A stretch of 64,000 nucleotides of DNA from Paraburkholderia mimosarum LMG 23256 = NBRC 106338 (GCF_000739815.1 NZ_BBJJ01000019.1:1-64000), one strand, 5' to 3'; shown: positions 14,744 to 23,448, counted from the first letter of the stretch. Translations and numbers: made by a program. Notes: generated from the sequence alone by a model not told the origin.

Positions 14744-16618
14744 CTACGGATGCACCGGCTGCACCGGCGCGATGCCAACCTGAAGCGGCTCGGCCTGGAA
14801 GCGCGTGAGATCTTCCTCGCTTCGATGGCACAGCACCTTCGCACCGTTCTCGAGCGTGCGCAGCGCCGGTGCCGTCCGGTTGCAGACGCCGTCCACCCGC
14901 ATCGCGCAGCGCGGCAAGAACGAACACAGCTCGGTGTCATCGGCGCTCGCGCCGATAGGCACCAGCGGCCGGTGGCAACGCTCGCCGGCATCATCGAGCC
15001 AGCCCGCGCGCAGCTCGGGCGCGGACGACACGAGCAGGTGCGAATACGGGTGGTAAGGCGGCGCGCACAGCGCGTCGCGGCTGCCGGTTTCGACGCGGCG
15101 GCCGGCGTACAGCACGACGATGTCGTCGCTGATCGCGCGCACCTTCGCAATGTCATGCGTGATGAACACGTACGACACGCCGAGCTTCGCCTGCAGCTCG
15201 CGCAGCAGATCCATGATCGCGGCTCCGACCACGGTGTCGAGCGCCGATGTGACCTCGTCGCACAGGATCAGGTCGGGCTCGGCCGCGAGCGCGCGCGCGA
15301 GGTTCACGCGCTGCTTCTGCCCGCCCGACAGCTCGCCGGTGCGCCGCGCGGCGACCGCCTGTGGCAGGCGCACGAGTTCGAGCAGCTGAGCGACGCGCTG
15401 CCGCGCACGCGCGCCCCTGATCCCGTGATAGAACGCGAGCGGCCGCGCCAGTGTGCGCTCGACCGTATGCACCGGATTGAGCGCGGTATCGGCATTCTGG
15501 AATACGATCTGCACGCGGCGGTGCTGCTCCTTCGTGCGCTTGCCGATGTCGAGCGCGAGCGGTTCGCCGTCGAGCAGGATCCGCCCGCCCGTCGCCGGCA
15601 CGAGCCCCGCGATCACCTTCGCGAGCGTCGTCTTGCCGGAGCCCGACTCGCCGATCACGCCGACCGTCTGTCCGCGCCCGATGCGCAGGTCCACTTCGTG
15701 CAGGATCACCTTCGCGGGCCAGCCGTTCGCGGCGCGGCTGCCATAGCCGGCGATCACGCCGCGCACATCGAGCAGCGGGCCCGGTGCCGCGGGCGCAGGT
15801 TTCTCGTCGCGTTGCGCATCGCCCGGCGTGACCGCCGCGATCAGGCTCTGCGTGTAGGGGTGCGTCGGCGCATGCAGGATCTGTTCCGTAGCGCCGGTCT
15901 CGCGGATCACGCCGTCGCTCAGCACCACGATCCGGTCGGCCATTTGCGCGACCACGGCCAGGTCATGCGACACGTACACCGCGCTCATCCCGCAGCGCCG
16001 GATCACGTTCTTGAACGCCTGCAGCACGTCGATCTGCGTGGTCACATCGAGCGCGGTGGTCGGTTCGTCGAGGATCACGAGCTCCGGGTCGGTGATCAGC
16101 GCCATCGCGGCCATTAGCCGCTGCAGTTGTCCGCCCGACACCTGGTGCGGATAACGCTTGCCGATCGTCTCCGGCTCGGGCAGCGCGAGCGCGCGAAACA
16201 GCTCGACCGCCTTCGCCTGCGCATCGCGCTTCGTCAGGGTCCGGTGGATCAACGCGCTCTCGATCACCTGGTCGAGGATCGTGCGCGACGGGTTGAACGC
16301 GGCGGCCGCGCTCTGCGCGATGTACGCAACCTTGCGGCCGCGCAGCGCGGCCAGCGCCTGTGCCGGCAGCCTGCAGACGTCGATGCCGCCGAGCTTCACC
16401 GAGCCGCCGGCGATCCGGCAGCCGGCACGCGCATGGCCCATCAGCGACAGCGCGATCGTTGTCTTGCCGGAGCCCGACTCGCCGATCAGCGCTAGCACCT
16501 CGCCGCATCCGACGTCGAAGTCGACGTCGTGGACGATCGTCGTTTCCGCGCCGCCCGGACGGCCGCCGACCACGCGCAGTCCGCGCACTTCGACGAGCGG
16601 AGTCGATTGATCTCGCAT
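14744..16618 (-). CDS. Peptide/amine ABC transporter, fused dual ATPase
   Basis: This 624-residue protein carries two complete nucleotide-binding domains of the Opp/Dpp family, equal to DppD and DppF fused (GsiA-like). Domain 1: Walker A GESGSGKT (46-53), signature VSGGQLQR, Walker B ELVILDEPTTALD, HDLAVV switch. Domain 2: Walker A near 323-330, signature LSGGQKQR, Walker B DLILCDEVTSALD. Each domain is followed by the HPYTQSL/HPYSHLL oligopeptide-transporter tail, and domain 2 ends with a Cys cluster (CSFLPRCAMRVDGVCNR). The ATG at 16618 overlaps the TGA of the upstream permease by one base; the open frame continues further upstream only out of phase with that permease. It energises import with the two permeases and binding protein that precede it. 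Confidence 0.92.
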   Translation of the reverse strand: MRDQSTPLVEVRGLRVVGGRPGGAETTIVHDVDFDVGCGEVLALIGESGSGKTTIALSLMGHARAGCRIAGGSVKLGGIDVCRLPAQALAALRGRKVAYIAQSAAAAFNPSRTILDQVIESALIHRTLTKRDAQAKAVELFRALALPEPETIGKRYPHQVSGGQLQRLMAAMALITDPELVILDEPTTALDVTTQIDVLQAFKNVIRRCGMSAVYVSHDLAVVAQMADRIVVLSDGVIRETGATEQILHAPTHPYTQSLIAAVTPGDAQRDEKPAPAAPGPLLDVRGVIAGYGSRAANGWPAKVILHEVDLRIGRGQTVGVIGESGSGKTTLAKVIAGLVPATGGRILLDGEPLALDIGKRTKEQHRRVQIVFQNADTALNPVHTVERTLARPLAFYHGIRGARARQRVAQLLELVRLPQAVAARRTGELSGGQKQRVNLARALAAEPDLILCDEVTSALDTVVGAAIMDLLRELQAKLGVSYVFITHDIAKVRAISDDIVVLYAGRRVETGSRDALCAPPYHPYSHLLVSSAPELRAGWLDDAGERCHRPLVPIGASADDTELCSFLPRCAMRVDGVCNRTAPALRTLENGAKVLCHRSEEDLTRFQAEPLQVGIAPVQPVHP

Positions 16619-17604
16619 CAGTGTTCTCCCGCGGCCACGGCCGCGCCCTTGCGGCGGCCGCGATGCGGCAGGCCGTCGATCAGGAGGTTGACCCCCACCG
16701 TCAGGATCGCGATCGCGACCGCTGGCATGATCGCGACGGCCGAACCGCCGCCGAGGCTGGCGATGTTCTCGCGCACGAGAGAGCCGAGGTCCGCATACGG
16801 CGGCTGTACGCCGAGCCCGAGAAAGCTCAGGCCGCTCAGCAGCAGCACGACGAACGTGAAGCGTAGCCCGGTATCGGCGAGCATCGGGTGGATCATGTTC
16901 GGCAGCATCTCGACGCACGCGATGTACAGCGCGCTCTCGCCGCGAGCCCGCGCGACCTGTACGAATTCGAGCGTGCTGATGTTGACCGCCAGCGCGCGCG
17001 CGATCCGGTACGAGCCCGGCATGTAGCTGACCGCGGCAGTGAGGACCAGGAGCGGCAGCGACGAGCCGAACGCGGCGACGAACATCAGCGCGAACATCTT
17101 CGACGGAATTGACGTGAGCGCGTCGAGCAGTCGGCTCATCGTCTCGTCGACCGCGCGGCCCGACACGGTCGCGAGCAACCCGAGCGTCGTGCCGGTCAGC
17201 GCGGCGAGCAGCACCGCCGCGAGCGCGAGCAGCACGGTGAGCCGCGTGCCGTACAGGATCCGGCTCAGCATGTCGCGGCCGAGGAAGTCGGAGCCGAACG
17301 GCAGCTTCGCGCTGAACGGCGCGAACACGTCCGACGTGACGATCTCGCCGACGTCGTGCGGCGCGAGCAGCGGCGAGAACGCCGCGATGAACAGCATCAG
17401 GCCGACCATCGACAGCCCGACGCGGCCGCCGGCCGTCAGTTTCATGCGCGGCGCGCGGCGCCTGGGCGGCTGGTCGGGGGAAGGTGCGGCAGGCGGCAAG
17501 CCGCCCCGCGGCGGGCGGGGCTCGCTTGGCGGCTGCAGCGTGCTGCTGCGTTGAACGGATTCGCTCGGGTGCATGGTCGGCATCTCGGTAGGAGGACGAA
17601 ACAC
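16618..17604 (-). CDS. Peptide/amine ABC transporter permease (DppC-like)
   Basis: This is an inner-membrane permease of up to 328 residues in the binding-protein-dependent transport family. The first about 55 residues are Pro/Arg-rich and cytoplasmic. The core has the OppC/DppC features SDFLGRDMLSRILYGTRLT, several hydrophobic helices, and the EAA-like loop (RARGESALYIACVEMLPNMIHPM) that contacts the ATPase. It ends with SFLGLGVQPPYADLGSL and a last helix. The frame opens with a GTG directly after the upstream permease stop (TGAGTG). In-frame ATGs at 17583 and 17574 are alternatives, so the exact start is unsure. The stop overlaps the ATPase start. Confidence 0.88.
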   Translation of the reverse strand: MFRPPTEMPTMHPSESVQRSSTLQPPSEPRPPRGGLPPAAPSPDQPPRRRAPRMKLTAGGRVGLSMVGLMLFIAAFSPLLAPHDVGEIVTSDVFAPFSAKLPFGSDFLGRDMLSRILYGTRLTVLLALAAVLLAALTGTTLGLLATVSGRAVDETMSRLLDALTSIPSKMFALMFVAAFGSSLPLLVLTAAVSYMPGSYRIARALAVNISTLEFVQVARARGESALYIACVEMLPNMIHPMLADTGLRFTFVVLLLSGLSFLGLGVQPPYADLGSLVRENIASLGGGSAVAIMPAVAIAILTVGVNLLIDGLPHRGRRKGAAVAAGEH

Positions 17605-18558
17605 TCAGCTGCGCAGTCGCGGGTTCGACACGATCGAGCACAGATCGGCGAACAGCACGAGCGTCAGGTAAGCGACACAGAAGATCAGCGTGCAGGCCTG
17701 AACCAGCGGGAAGTCACGGTTGCCAACGGCATCGACCATCAGGCTGGCGAGGCCGGGATAATTGAAGATCGTCTCGACGACGATCACGCCGCCGAGCAGA
17801 TACGACAGGCTCAATGCGATCGCATTCGCGATCGGACCGATCGCGTTAGGCAGCGCATGACGCAGCACGACTCGCGCGGGGCTCGCCCCCTTGAGCACGG
17901 CCATTTCGACATACGACGCGCTCAGCTGCTCGATCACTGCGGCGCGCGTCATCCGCGCCATTTGCGCGATCACGACCGCGCACAGCGTCAGCACAGGCAT
18001 CGCATAGGCTCGCAGGAAATCGTGCACGCTGCCGATCGGGCCGCTGTACGACAGCGCGGACAACCACCGCAGCTTCACGGCGAACACGAGCACCGCGACC
18101 GTCGCGATCAGGAATTCCGGCGTCGCGACGAGAGACAGCGTGCCGAGGCTGATCACGCGATCGACCGCCGATTCGCGCTTGACTGCGGCGACGATGCCGA
18201 GCAGCAGCGCGATCGGCACCGACACGGCGGTCGTGATTGCCGCGAGCGTGAGCGACTTCGGCAGGCGTGTGCCGATCATCTCCGACACCGGCATATCGCC
18301 GGACAGCGAACGGCCGAAATCGCCGTGCAGCAGCCCCGCGAGCCAGTGCAGGTAGCGCACGTGCGCCGGCTGGTCGAGGCCGAACTGCTGGCGCAGCGCG
18401 GCGATCGTCTCCGGCGTCGCCGACTGGCCCAGCGCGGCCTGCGCGGCGTCCCCCGGCAGCAGGTTCGTGATCGTGAAGATGATGGCGGACACGATCAGCA
18501 GCGTCAGTACGGTCACCGCGATGCGCCGGCCGATCAGCGCGACGAGGATTCGGTTCAT
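17605..18558 (-). CDS. Peptide/amine ABC transporter permease (DppB-like)
   Basis: This 317-residue inner-membrane protein has the OppB/DppB architecture. One N-terminal helix (VALIGRRIAVTVLTLLIVSAIIFTITNLLPGD) is followed by a periplasmic loop (LRQQFGLDQPAHVRYLHWLAGLLHGDFGRSL is the conserved DppB segment). Five more helices follow, with the ATPase-contact loop VEMAVLKGASPARVVLRHALPNAIGPI and the ending TIFNYPGLASLMVDAVGNRDFPLVQA. It pairs with the DppC-like permease that begins immediately after its stop. The gene follows the binding protein by 49 bp, giving the order binding protein, permease, permease, ATPase. Confidence 0.92.
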   Translation of the reverse strand: MNRILVALIGRRIAVTVLTLLIVSAIIFTITNLLPGDAAQAALGQSATPETIAALRQQFGLDQPAHVRYLHWLAGLLHGDFGRSLSGDMPVSEMIGTRLPKSLTLAAITTAVSVPIALLLGIVAAVKRESAVDRVISLGTLSLVATPEFLIATVAVLVFAVKLRWLSALSYSGPIGSVHDFLRAYAMPVLTLCAVVIAQMARMTRAAVIEQLSASYVEMAVLKGASPARVVLRHALPNAIGPIANAIALSLSYLLGGVIVVETIFNYPGLASLMVDAVGNRDFPLVQACTLIFCVAYLTLVLFADLCSIVSNPRLRS

Positions 18559-18607
18559 GAAGCAGGACTCCCGAAAAAGCCGCGCGCGGCGGCGGCAAGC
18601 GACGGCG

Positions 18608-20194
18608 TCAGGCGTTCCACCACACGTACTCGGCGAACATGCCGCCCATCATCGGACCGGTCGGAATCGAACCGAGGCCCCCGAGCCGCTTGTCGTACCC
18701 GTCGAGGAAACTGATGAACGCGGGGATCCCGACCCGGCCGTGCTGCGCCACGATCGTCTGCATCTCGCCGTACATCTGCTTGCGTTTCGCATCGTCGGTC
18801 TCGGAGCGCGCGGCGAGCAGCAACTGGTCGAAGTTCGCGTTGTTCCAGCCCGACTCGTTCCACGGCGCGTCCGACTTGAAGAACTGCGTGAACAGCACGT
18901 CGGCACTCGAGCGCGGATTGATGTTGCCGAAGCCGAGCGGATGCTTCATCCAGTGGTTCGACCAGTAGCCGTCGGCCGACACGCGGTTCACCTGCAGGTT
19001 CAGGCCGATTTTCTGGCCGGCCTGCTGCAGCAGCACGGCCATCTCGATCGATCCGTTCGCGTCGGACGTCGCATAGATCGGCGGCAGCGTGGAACCCAGC
19101 GCGCCGGCCTTCTGGAACAGGAACTTCGCCTTGTCCGGGTCGTGCGGCCGCTGCGGCAGCGACGCGTTGAAGTAGCGATGCCCCGGCGGAATCGGCTGGT
19201 CATTGCCGATCACCGCATAGCCGCGGAACACCGCCGAGCGGATCTGTTCGCGATCGAACAGGTACTTCATCCCTTCGACGAAATCGGGGTTCGCGGTAAT
19301 CGGGTTTTCGCTACGCACGATCAGATCGGTATACAGGCCCGACTTGGTTTCCTTCAGCGCATAGCCCGGCGCGGATCCGACCTGCTGAGTCGAGCGCGGA
19401 TCGATCGCGTTGATCAGGTGCACGTCGCCCGAAAGCAGCGCGTTGAGCCGCGCTGCGCTGTCGCTGATGCCGATCAGCTCGATCTCGTCGAGATACGGCA
19501 TGCCCGGCTTGAAGTAGCTGTCGTTGCGCACGCCGGCCGTCGACACGCCCGGCTTGAACGTCTTCAGCTTGTACGGGCCGCAGCCGATGCCGGTCGAGAA
19601 GTCGGTCGTGCCGTCCTTGACGATCACGAACTGCGGCGTCGCGAGGATCACCGGCAGGTCCGCGTTCGCGCTGGCGAGCGTGAGCGTGACTTCGTCAGGG
19701 CCGCTCGCCTTCGCGTCCACGAACTGGTCGGCGAGCGTCTTGACCTTGGACGCGGTGGTCGGGTTCTTGTGGCGCATCAGTGAAAACACCACGTCGGCCG
19801 GTCCGACGGGTTTCCCGTCGTGGAACGTGACGCCCTTGCGCAGCTTGATGACCCACGTCTTCGCGTCTGTCGTGTGCAGCGACTCGGCAAGATTCATCTG
19901 CGGCGTCAGGCTCTGATCGAGCTGCGTGAGGCCGCTATAGAACATGAAGAAGCGGATGTAGTCCGCGCCCGTCGAGCCCTTGGCCGGGTCCAGCGTATCG
20001 GCCGTCGAACTGGTATCGTTCGCGACCCGGATCTTGCCGCCGCGCTGCGGCGCGGGCGCGGCGAAGGCAGTCCGGGGGTTCACCAGCAGTCCGCCGGCGC
20101 CGGCGGCCATCATGCCGCTCGCCGCCATGACCCGCATCATGTCGCGGCGCGTGAAGCCACCGTTGCCGCCGCCGTTGTCGATATCGTCGCTCAT
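18608..20194 (-). CDS. Periplasmic peptide/amine-binding protein with Tat signal
   Basis: This 528-residue protein is a family 5 extracellular solute-binding protein (OppA/DppA type). The N-terminus has a twin-arginine signal (FTRRDMMRVM, Arg16-Arg17, then AASGMMAAGAGGLL and cleavage after AFA). It is therefore predicted to be exported folded, unlike most Opp proteins. Family marks include LAESLHTTDAKTWVIKLRKGVTFHDGKP (about residues 104-131), PADVVFSLMRHKNP and the GCGPYKLKTF strand. AGGAG precedes the ATG. It heads the transporter operon, and two symmetric elements lie in its upstream region (20311-20326 and 20381-20399). Ligand unknown; the surrounding oxidases suggest an amine, amino acid or small conjugate. 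Confidence 0.9.
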   Translation of the reverse strand: MSDDIDNGGGNGGFTRRDMMRVMAASGMMAAGAGGLLVNPRTAFAAPAPQRGGKIRVANDTSSTADTLDPAKGSTGADYIRFFMFYSGLTQLDQSLTPQMNLAESLHTTDAKTWVIKLRKGVTFHDGKPVGPADVVFSLMRHKNPTTASKVKTLADQFVDAKASGPDEVTLTLASANADLPVILATPQFVIVKDGTTDFSTGIGCGPYKLKTFKPGVSTAGVRNDSYFKPGMPYLDEIELIGISDSAARLNALLSGDVHLINAIDPRSTQQVGSAPGYALKETKSGLYTDLIVRSENPITANPDFVEGMKYLFDREQIRSAVFRGYAVIGNDQPIPPGHRYFNASLPQRPHDPDKAKFLFQKAGALGSTLPPIYATSDANGSIEMAVLLQQAGQKIGLNLQVNRVSADGYWSNHWMKHPLGFGNINPRSSADVLFTQFFKSDAPWNESGWNNANFDQLLLAARSETDDAKRKQMYGEMQTIVAQHGRVGIPAFISFLDGYDKRLGGLGSIPTGPMMGGMFAEYVWWNA

Positions 20195-20310
20195 CCGAAC
20201 TGCTCCTGACTGTGGTAAGTGGATCGTGGAGTCCAGCGTAGTTCTTCAACCCCGCCGCGCCCGCTTGCTGGTGGCGGGTGCGACGTCGTGCGCATGCAAC
20301 TCATTTAAGC

Positions 20311-20326
20311 ACCGCCAAAATGCGGT
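20311..20326. promoter_or_regulatory. Operator candidate B upstream of the transporter operon
   Basis: ACCGC-CAAAAT-GCGGT is a perfect inverted repeat centred about 124 bp upstream of the binding-protein start. It shares AAAATGCGG with the copy at 23432-23448 but has a 6-bp rather than 8-bp centre, so it may be a variant site or unrelated. Confidence 0.35.
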
Positions 20327-20380
20327 TTGTCGCGATTCGGGCCGCCCTCACGATACGAATCGACCGTTTTGAGCCACCCG

Positions 20381-20399
20381 CGCAGCATTGTTTGCTGCG
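20381..20399. promoter_or_regulatory. Perfect palindrome between the transporter operon and the HAD gene
   Basis: CGCAGCA (20381-20387) and TGCTGCG (20393-20399) flank TTGTT. The left arm equals the start of the CGCAGCAGA elements at 14680, 21422 and 23432. The element lies 187 bp upstream of the binding-protein start and 87 bp downstream of the HAD hydrolase stop. Confidence 0.4.
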
Positions 20400-20485
20400 T
20401 GCGCGCCCGTATCGCCGTTTGCCGGACGCAGAATGACGGCCGCCGCCTGTTAACCGTTCGGTACAGAATTAAGCGCGGGCGCCGC

Positions 20486-21154
20486 TTACAGCCCGAGCTG
20501 CGTTGCGAGATGGCCGATGTCCGACACTTCGTAATAGTTGTAGAAAGGCGTGCCCGGCTCGTGGCCGCGATTGACGAACGCCTTGTGCTTGATGCCGAGA
20601 TCCTCGGCCGTCATCAGGTCGTAGCGCAGGCTCGACGACACGTGCAGCACGTCCTCGGGCTTGCAGCCGAGCTTGTCGAACATGTACTCGAAGCCTTGCA
20701 TGCGCGGCTTGTACGACTGCGCCTGCTGAGCGGTGAACACCGCATGGAACGGCGCGCCGAGCTTGTCGACGTTGCTCATGATCTGGTCGTCCATTGCGTT
20801 CGACAGGATCACGAGCTTGTACTTGCTGGCGAGCCGCGACAGGCCGGCCGGCACGTCCGGATGCGGACCCCAGGTCGGCACTGCCAGATAGAAGCGCTCG
20901 GCTTCGGCTTCGTCGAACTTCACGCCTACCCTCGCGCAGGTGCGCCGGATCGCATTGACGACGACGTCGCGAAACGGCTTCCACGCGCCGAGCACCTCGT
21001 CGAGCCGATAGGCGGCGAACGCTCGCACGAACTGTTCGAGCGCGACCGGCGACAGCCTGTCCGCGTAGACCTCGCGCGCCATCTCGCCCATTCGGAAGTG
21101 GATCAGCGTGCCGTAGCAGTCGAACGTGATGTACTTCGGTTCAAATTGAATCAT
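20486..21154 (-). CDS. HAD-superfamily hydrolase (type II haloacid dehalogenase-like)
   Basis: This 222-residue protein is a cytoplasmic HAD-superfamily hydrolase of the haloacid dehalogenase type II/phosphatase group. Motif I is FDCYGTL with nucleophile Asp12. A helical cap follows (about 20-95). Motif II is VILSNA near 110-115. Motif III is the Lys in YKPRMQGFEYMFDKL. The last segment, HVSSSLRYDLMTAEDLGIKHKAFVNR, replaces the usual GD-x-D motif with SSSLRYD. Dehalogenases of this type use a single Asp with Ser/Asn residues, so either dehalogenation or phosphatase action is possible. AGGA precedes the ATG. It diverges from the GNAT gene and lies upstream of the transporter operon on the same strand. 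Confidence 0.82.
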   Translation of the reverse strand: MIQFEPKYITFDCYGTLIHFRMGEMAREVYADRLSPVALEQFVRAFAAYRLDEVLGAWKPFRDVVVNAIRRTCARVGVKFDEAEAERFYLAVPTWGPHPDVPAGLSRLASKYKLVILSNAMDDQIMSNVDKLGAPFHAVFTAQQAQSYKPRMQGFEYMFDKLGCKPEDVLHVSSSLRYDLMTAEDLGIKHKAFVNRGHEPGTPFYNYYEVSDIGHLATQLGL

Positions 21155-21610
21155 GGTGAGGTCCTGTCGGTGTGAAGCCCCGGCAGGGCCGGGGACGGGC
21201 TGGGTTCAACGAAATTGAATCAGGGCAAAAAGTCGTTCGCGCATCGTTCGGCGCGGTTCCAAACGCATAATCGTCGCGTATTGCACGCAGCGAGCAGCAC
21301 GATCTGCGGCGCGTCCGGGCGAAGCGCCGCCGTGGCCTTCGCGGGCGTGGCGTGCGGCATCCAGCGGTGCGACATGGCGACGAACGACGACGCCACCGTG
21401 CTTCCATCGTAGTGGCATGCGCGCAGCAGAAGCTGCGGGATCGATGCGCCGCAATGGCACGAAACACGCGTTCGTTGGCACCGGGCGCGCCGGATTGCGT
21501 TGATTTCGCACGCGCCGCCACTGCCGCGGTGAAACAGGCGAATCGTCCTATCCGGGCCGCACCGGCGCTGGCAGAGTGAGGACGTCAAATCTACCGCTTT
21601 GGAGTCCGGC
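21155..21610. other. Divergent regulatory region between the HAD and GNAT genes
   Basis: These 456 bp separate two divergent genes and hold no gene I can support. Short frames inside are Arg/Ala-rich composition artefacts. The region contains one clear CGCAGCAGA-N3-TGCGG element (21422-21438) and a looser CGCAG/CTGCG pair near 21288-21315. Confidence 0.5.
21422..21438. promoter_or_regulatory. Shared operator candidate, copy D (CGCAGCAGA-N3-TGCGG)
   Basis: CGCAGCAGAAGCTGCGG matches the copies at 14680-14696 and 23432-23448 in every position except the three before TGCGG. It can also be read as CGCAGC-AGAA-GCTGCG, a perfect 6-bp inverted repeat. It lies in the divergent HAD/GNAT promoter region. 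Confidence 0.5.
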
Positions 21611-22471
21611 GTGGCCGACCTCAATCCTTCCCGCACGCTTATCTATCGCCCGTTCGCCGAAACCGACCTGCCCGCCGCGCATCGACTCTCGCAAGCGGTC
21701 AAGTGGCCGCACCGGCTCGACGACTGGCGCTTTGTGTTGCAGCTCGGCAGCGGCTTCGTCGCCGAGGACGAATCCGGCGTCGTCGGCACCGCGCTCGGCT
21801 GGCCCTTCGGCGACGCGCACGCGGCGCTCGGCATGGTGATCGTGTCGCCCGAGCATCAGGGCCGCGGCATCGGCCGCGAACTGTTCTCGCGCGTTCTCGA
21901 CAGCCTCGGCACGCGCACGATATTCCTGCATGCGACGCCGTCCGGAGAACCGCTCTACGCGAAGTTCGGCTTCAAAGCGACCGGCACGATCGATCAGCAC
22001 CAGGGCGCGGCGTTCCAGCCGCCGCTGATCTCGCTGCCGCCGGGCGAGCGCCTGCGCCCGCTCGGGATCAACGACGGCCCGCGCCTGGCCGAACTCGCAT
22101 CGCGCGCGGCCGGCTACGAGCGCGGCGCGGTGATCGACGCGCTGCTCGACTTCGCGAACGGGATCGCGCTCGATCGCGATGGCGAACTGCTCGGCTTCGC
22201 GCTCTTTCGCCGTTTCGGCCGCGGACATGTGATCGGCCCGGTGATCGCGCCGGACGCGCTGCGCGCGCAGGCGCTCATCAGCCACTGGCTCGCGCTGCAC
22301 GAGGGCATGTTCCTCCGTCTCGACGTGCCGGGCGACAGCGGGCTGTCGGACTGGCTGCAGGGGCTCGGCCTGCCGCGCGTCGATACCGTCGTCGCAATGG
22401 CACGCGGCGCGGTGCCCGCACGCGAACCGGCGCTGCGCGCGTTCGGGATCGTCAACCAGGCGCTCGGCTGA
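21611..22471 (+). CDS. GNAT-family N-acetyltransferase, two-domain
   Basis: This is a protein of about 286 residues with an N-terminal GNAT domain (residues 7-135). Acetyl-CoA-binding motif A is seen as MVIVSPEHQGRGIGRELFSRVLD, and motif B as FLHATPSGEPLYAKFGFKATGTI. The C-terminal half (about 150-286) resembles a second, degenerate GNAT fold, as in proteins annotated GNAT/acetyltransferase-like. GTG at 21611 is preferred because GGAG lies 6 bp ahead; a TTG at 21599 would add four residues. The D-2-hydroxyacid dehydrogenase follows after 10 bp, so they are co-transcribed. It may acetylate the imported amine or protect against it; this is inference. Confidence 0.82.
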   Translation: MADLNPSRTLIYRPFAETDLPAAHRLSQAVKWPHRLDDWRFVLQLGSGFVAEDESGVVGTALGWPFGDAHAALGMVIVSPEHQGRGIGRELFSRVLDSLGTRTIFLHATPSGEPLYAKFGFKATGTIDQHQGAAFQPPLISLPPGERLRPLGINDGPRLAELASRAAGYERGAVIDALLDFANGIALDRDGELLGFALFRRFGRGHVIGPVIAPDALRAQALISHWLALHEGMFLRLDVPGDSGLSDWLQGLGLPRVDTVVAMARGAVPAREPALRAFGIVNQALG

Positions 22472-22481
22472 GCAGTACGGG

Positions 22482-23408
22482 ATGAGTTTCCTGTACAAAT
22501 CCGATCCGGTACGCGGCGCCCAATGGGCTCAGCGCTTCGCGCAAAAGGCGCCCGACCTCGCATTCCGCATCTGGCCCGACATCGGCGATCCCAAGGCCGT
22601 CCGCTATCTCGCCGCATGGCAGCCGCCGGACGACCCGGTCGCACTGCTGCCGAACCTCGAGGTCGTGTTCTCGGTGGGCGCCGGCATCGACCAGTTCGAC
22701 CTGTCGAGCGTGCCCGCACATATCCCCGTCGTGCGGATGATCGAGCCGGGCATCGTCGAAGGCATGGTCGAATACGTGACACAGGCGGTGCTGACGATCC
22801 ACCGCGACCTGTTCGACTACGCGGCGCAACAGCGCGCGCAGGTGTGGCGCGAGAAGCCGGTGCGCGCGGCCGCGTCGCGCCGCGTCGGCGTGCTCGGCAT
22901 CGGCACACTGGGGCAGGCCGTGCTCGACATGCTGCGCCGCTTCGGTTTTCCGTGCGCCGGCTGGAGCCGCACCCCGCGCACGCTCGACGGCGTCGACTGC
23001 TACGCGGGCGACGCCGCGCTCGATGCGTTCCTCGCCCGCACCGACATCCTGATCTGCCTGCTGCCGCTCACCGGGAGCACGCGCGGGCTGCTCGGCGCGC
23101 GCGTGTTCGACGCGCTGCCGGCCGGCGCATCGCTCGTGCAGGTCGGGCGCGGCCCGCAGCTCGACGCGGCCGCGCTGCTCGCGGCGCTCGACAGCGGCCG
23201 GCTAGACAGTGCGATCCTCGACGTGACCGAACCGGAGCCGCTTCCGGCAGGCCACCCGTTCTGGACGCATCCGCGCATCCGGATCACGCCGCACATTGCC
23301 AGCGCAACGCGGCCCGGCACCGCGGTGGACGCCGTGCTCGCAAACATCGCGCGCCATCGCGCAGGACAGCCGATGATCGGCGTGGTCGACCGCGCCCGCG
23401 GCTACTGA
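22482..23408 (+). CDS. D-2-hydroxyacid dehydrogenase (GhrA-like glyoxylate/hydroxypyruvate reductase)
   Basis: This 308-residue NAD(P)-dependent reductase is of the GhrA type. The substrate domain carries FSVGAGIDQFDL (63-74). The Rossmann motif GIGTLG is at 139-144. The catalytic triad is Arg223 (VGRGPQ), Glu252 (EPEPLP) and His271 (TPHIAS). GhrA-type enzymes reduce glyoxylate or hydroxypyruvate to glycolate or D-glycerate, and related 2-oxoacids. In this cluster it could dispose of a 2-oxoacid made by the aminotransferase (for example pyruvate-derived or glyoxylate), which is inference. It is 10 bp after the GNAT gene and 159 bp before the aminotransferase. Confidence 0.88.
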   Translation: MSFLYKSDPVRGAQWAQRFAQKAPDLAFRIWPDIGDPKAVRYLAAWQPPDDPVALLPNLEVVFSVGAGIDQFDLSSVPAHIPVVRMIEPGIVEGMVEYVTQAVLTIHRDLFDYAAQQRAQVWREKPVRAAASRRVGVLGIGTLGQAVLDMLRRFGFPCAGWSRTPRTLDGVDCYAGDAALDAFLARTDILICLLPLTGSTRGLLGARVFDALPAGASLVQVGRGPQLDAAALLAALDSGRLDSAILDVTEPEPLPAGHPFWTHPRIRITPHIASATRPGTAVDAVLANIARHRAGQPMIGVVDRARGY

Positions 23409-23431
23409 CTCGCGCCCCGCCCAGCGAAACG

Positions 23432-23448
23432 CGCAGCAGAAAATGCGG
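23432..23448. promoter_or_regulatory. Shared operator candidate, copy C (CGCAGCAGA-N3-TGCGG)
   Basis: CGCAGCAGAAAATGCGG lies about 129 bp upstream of the aminotransferase start at 23568. It differs from copy A only in two bases of the centre. Similar distance to the start codon in copies A, B and C argues for a common regulatory role. Confidence 0.5.

Noticed and set aside
14744..17641. Apparent 965-residue protein extending the dual ATPase upstream
   Set aside because: The first about 340 codons are out of phase with and overlap the permease gene; the true ATPase starts at 16618.
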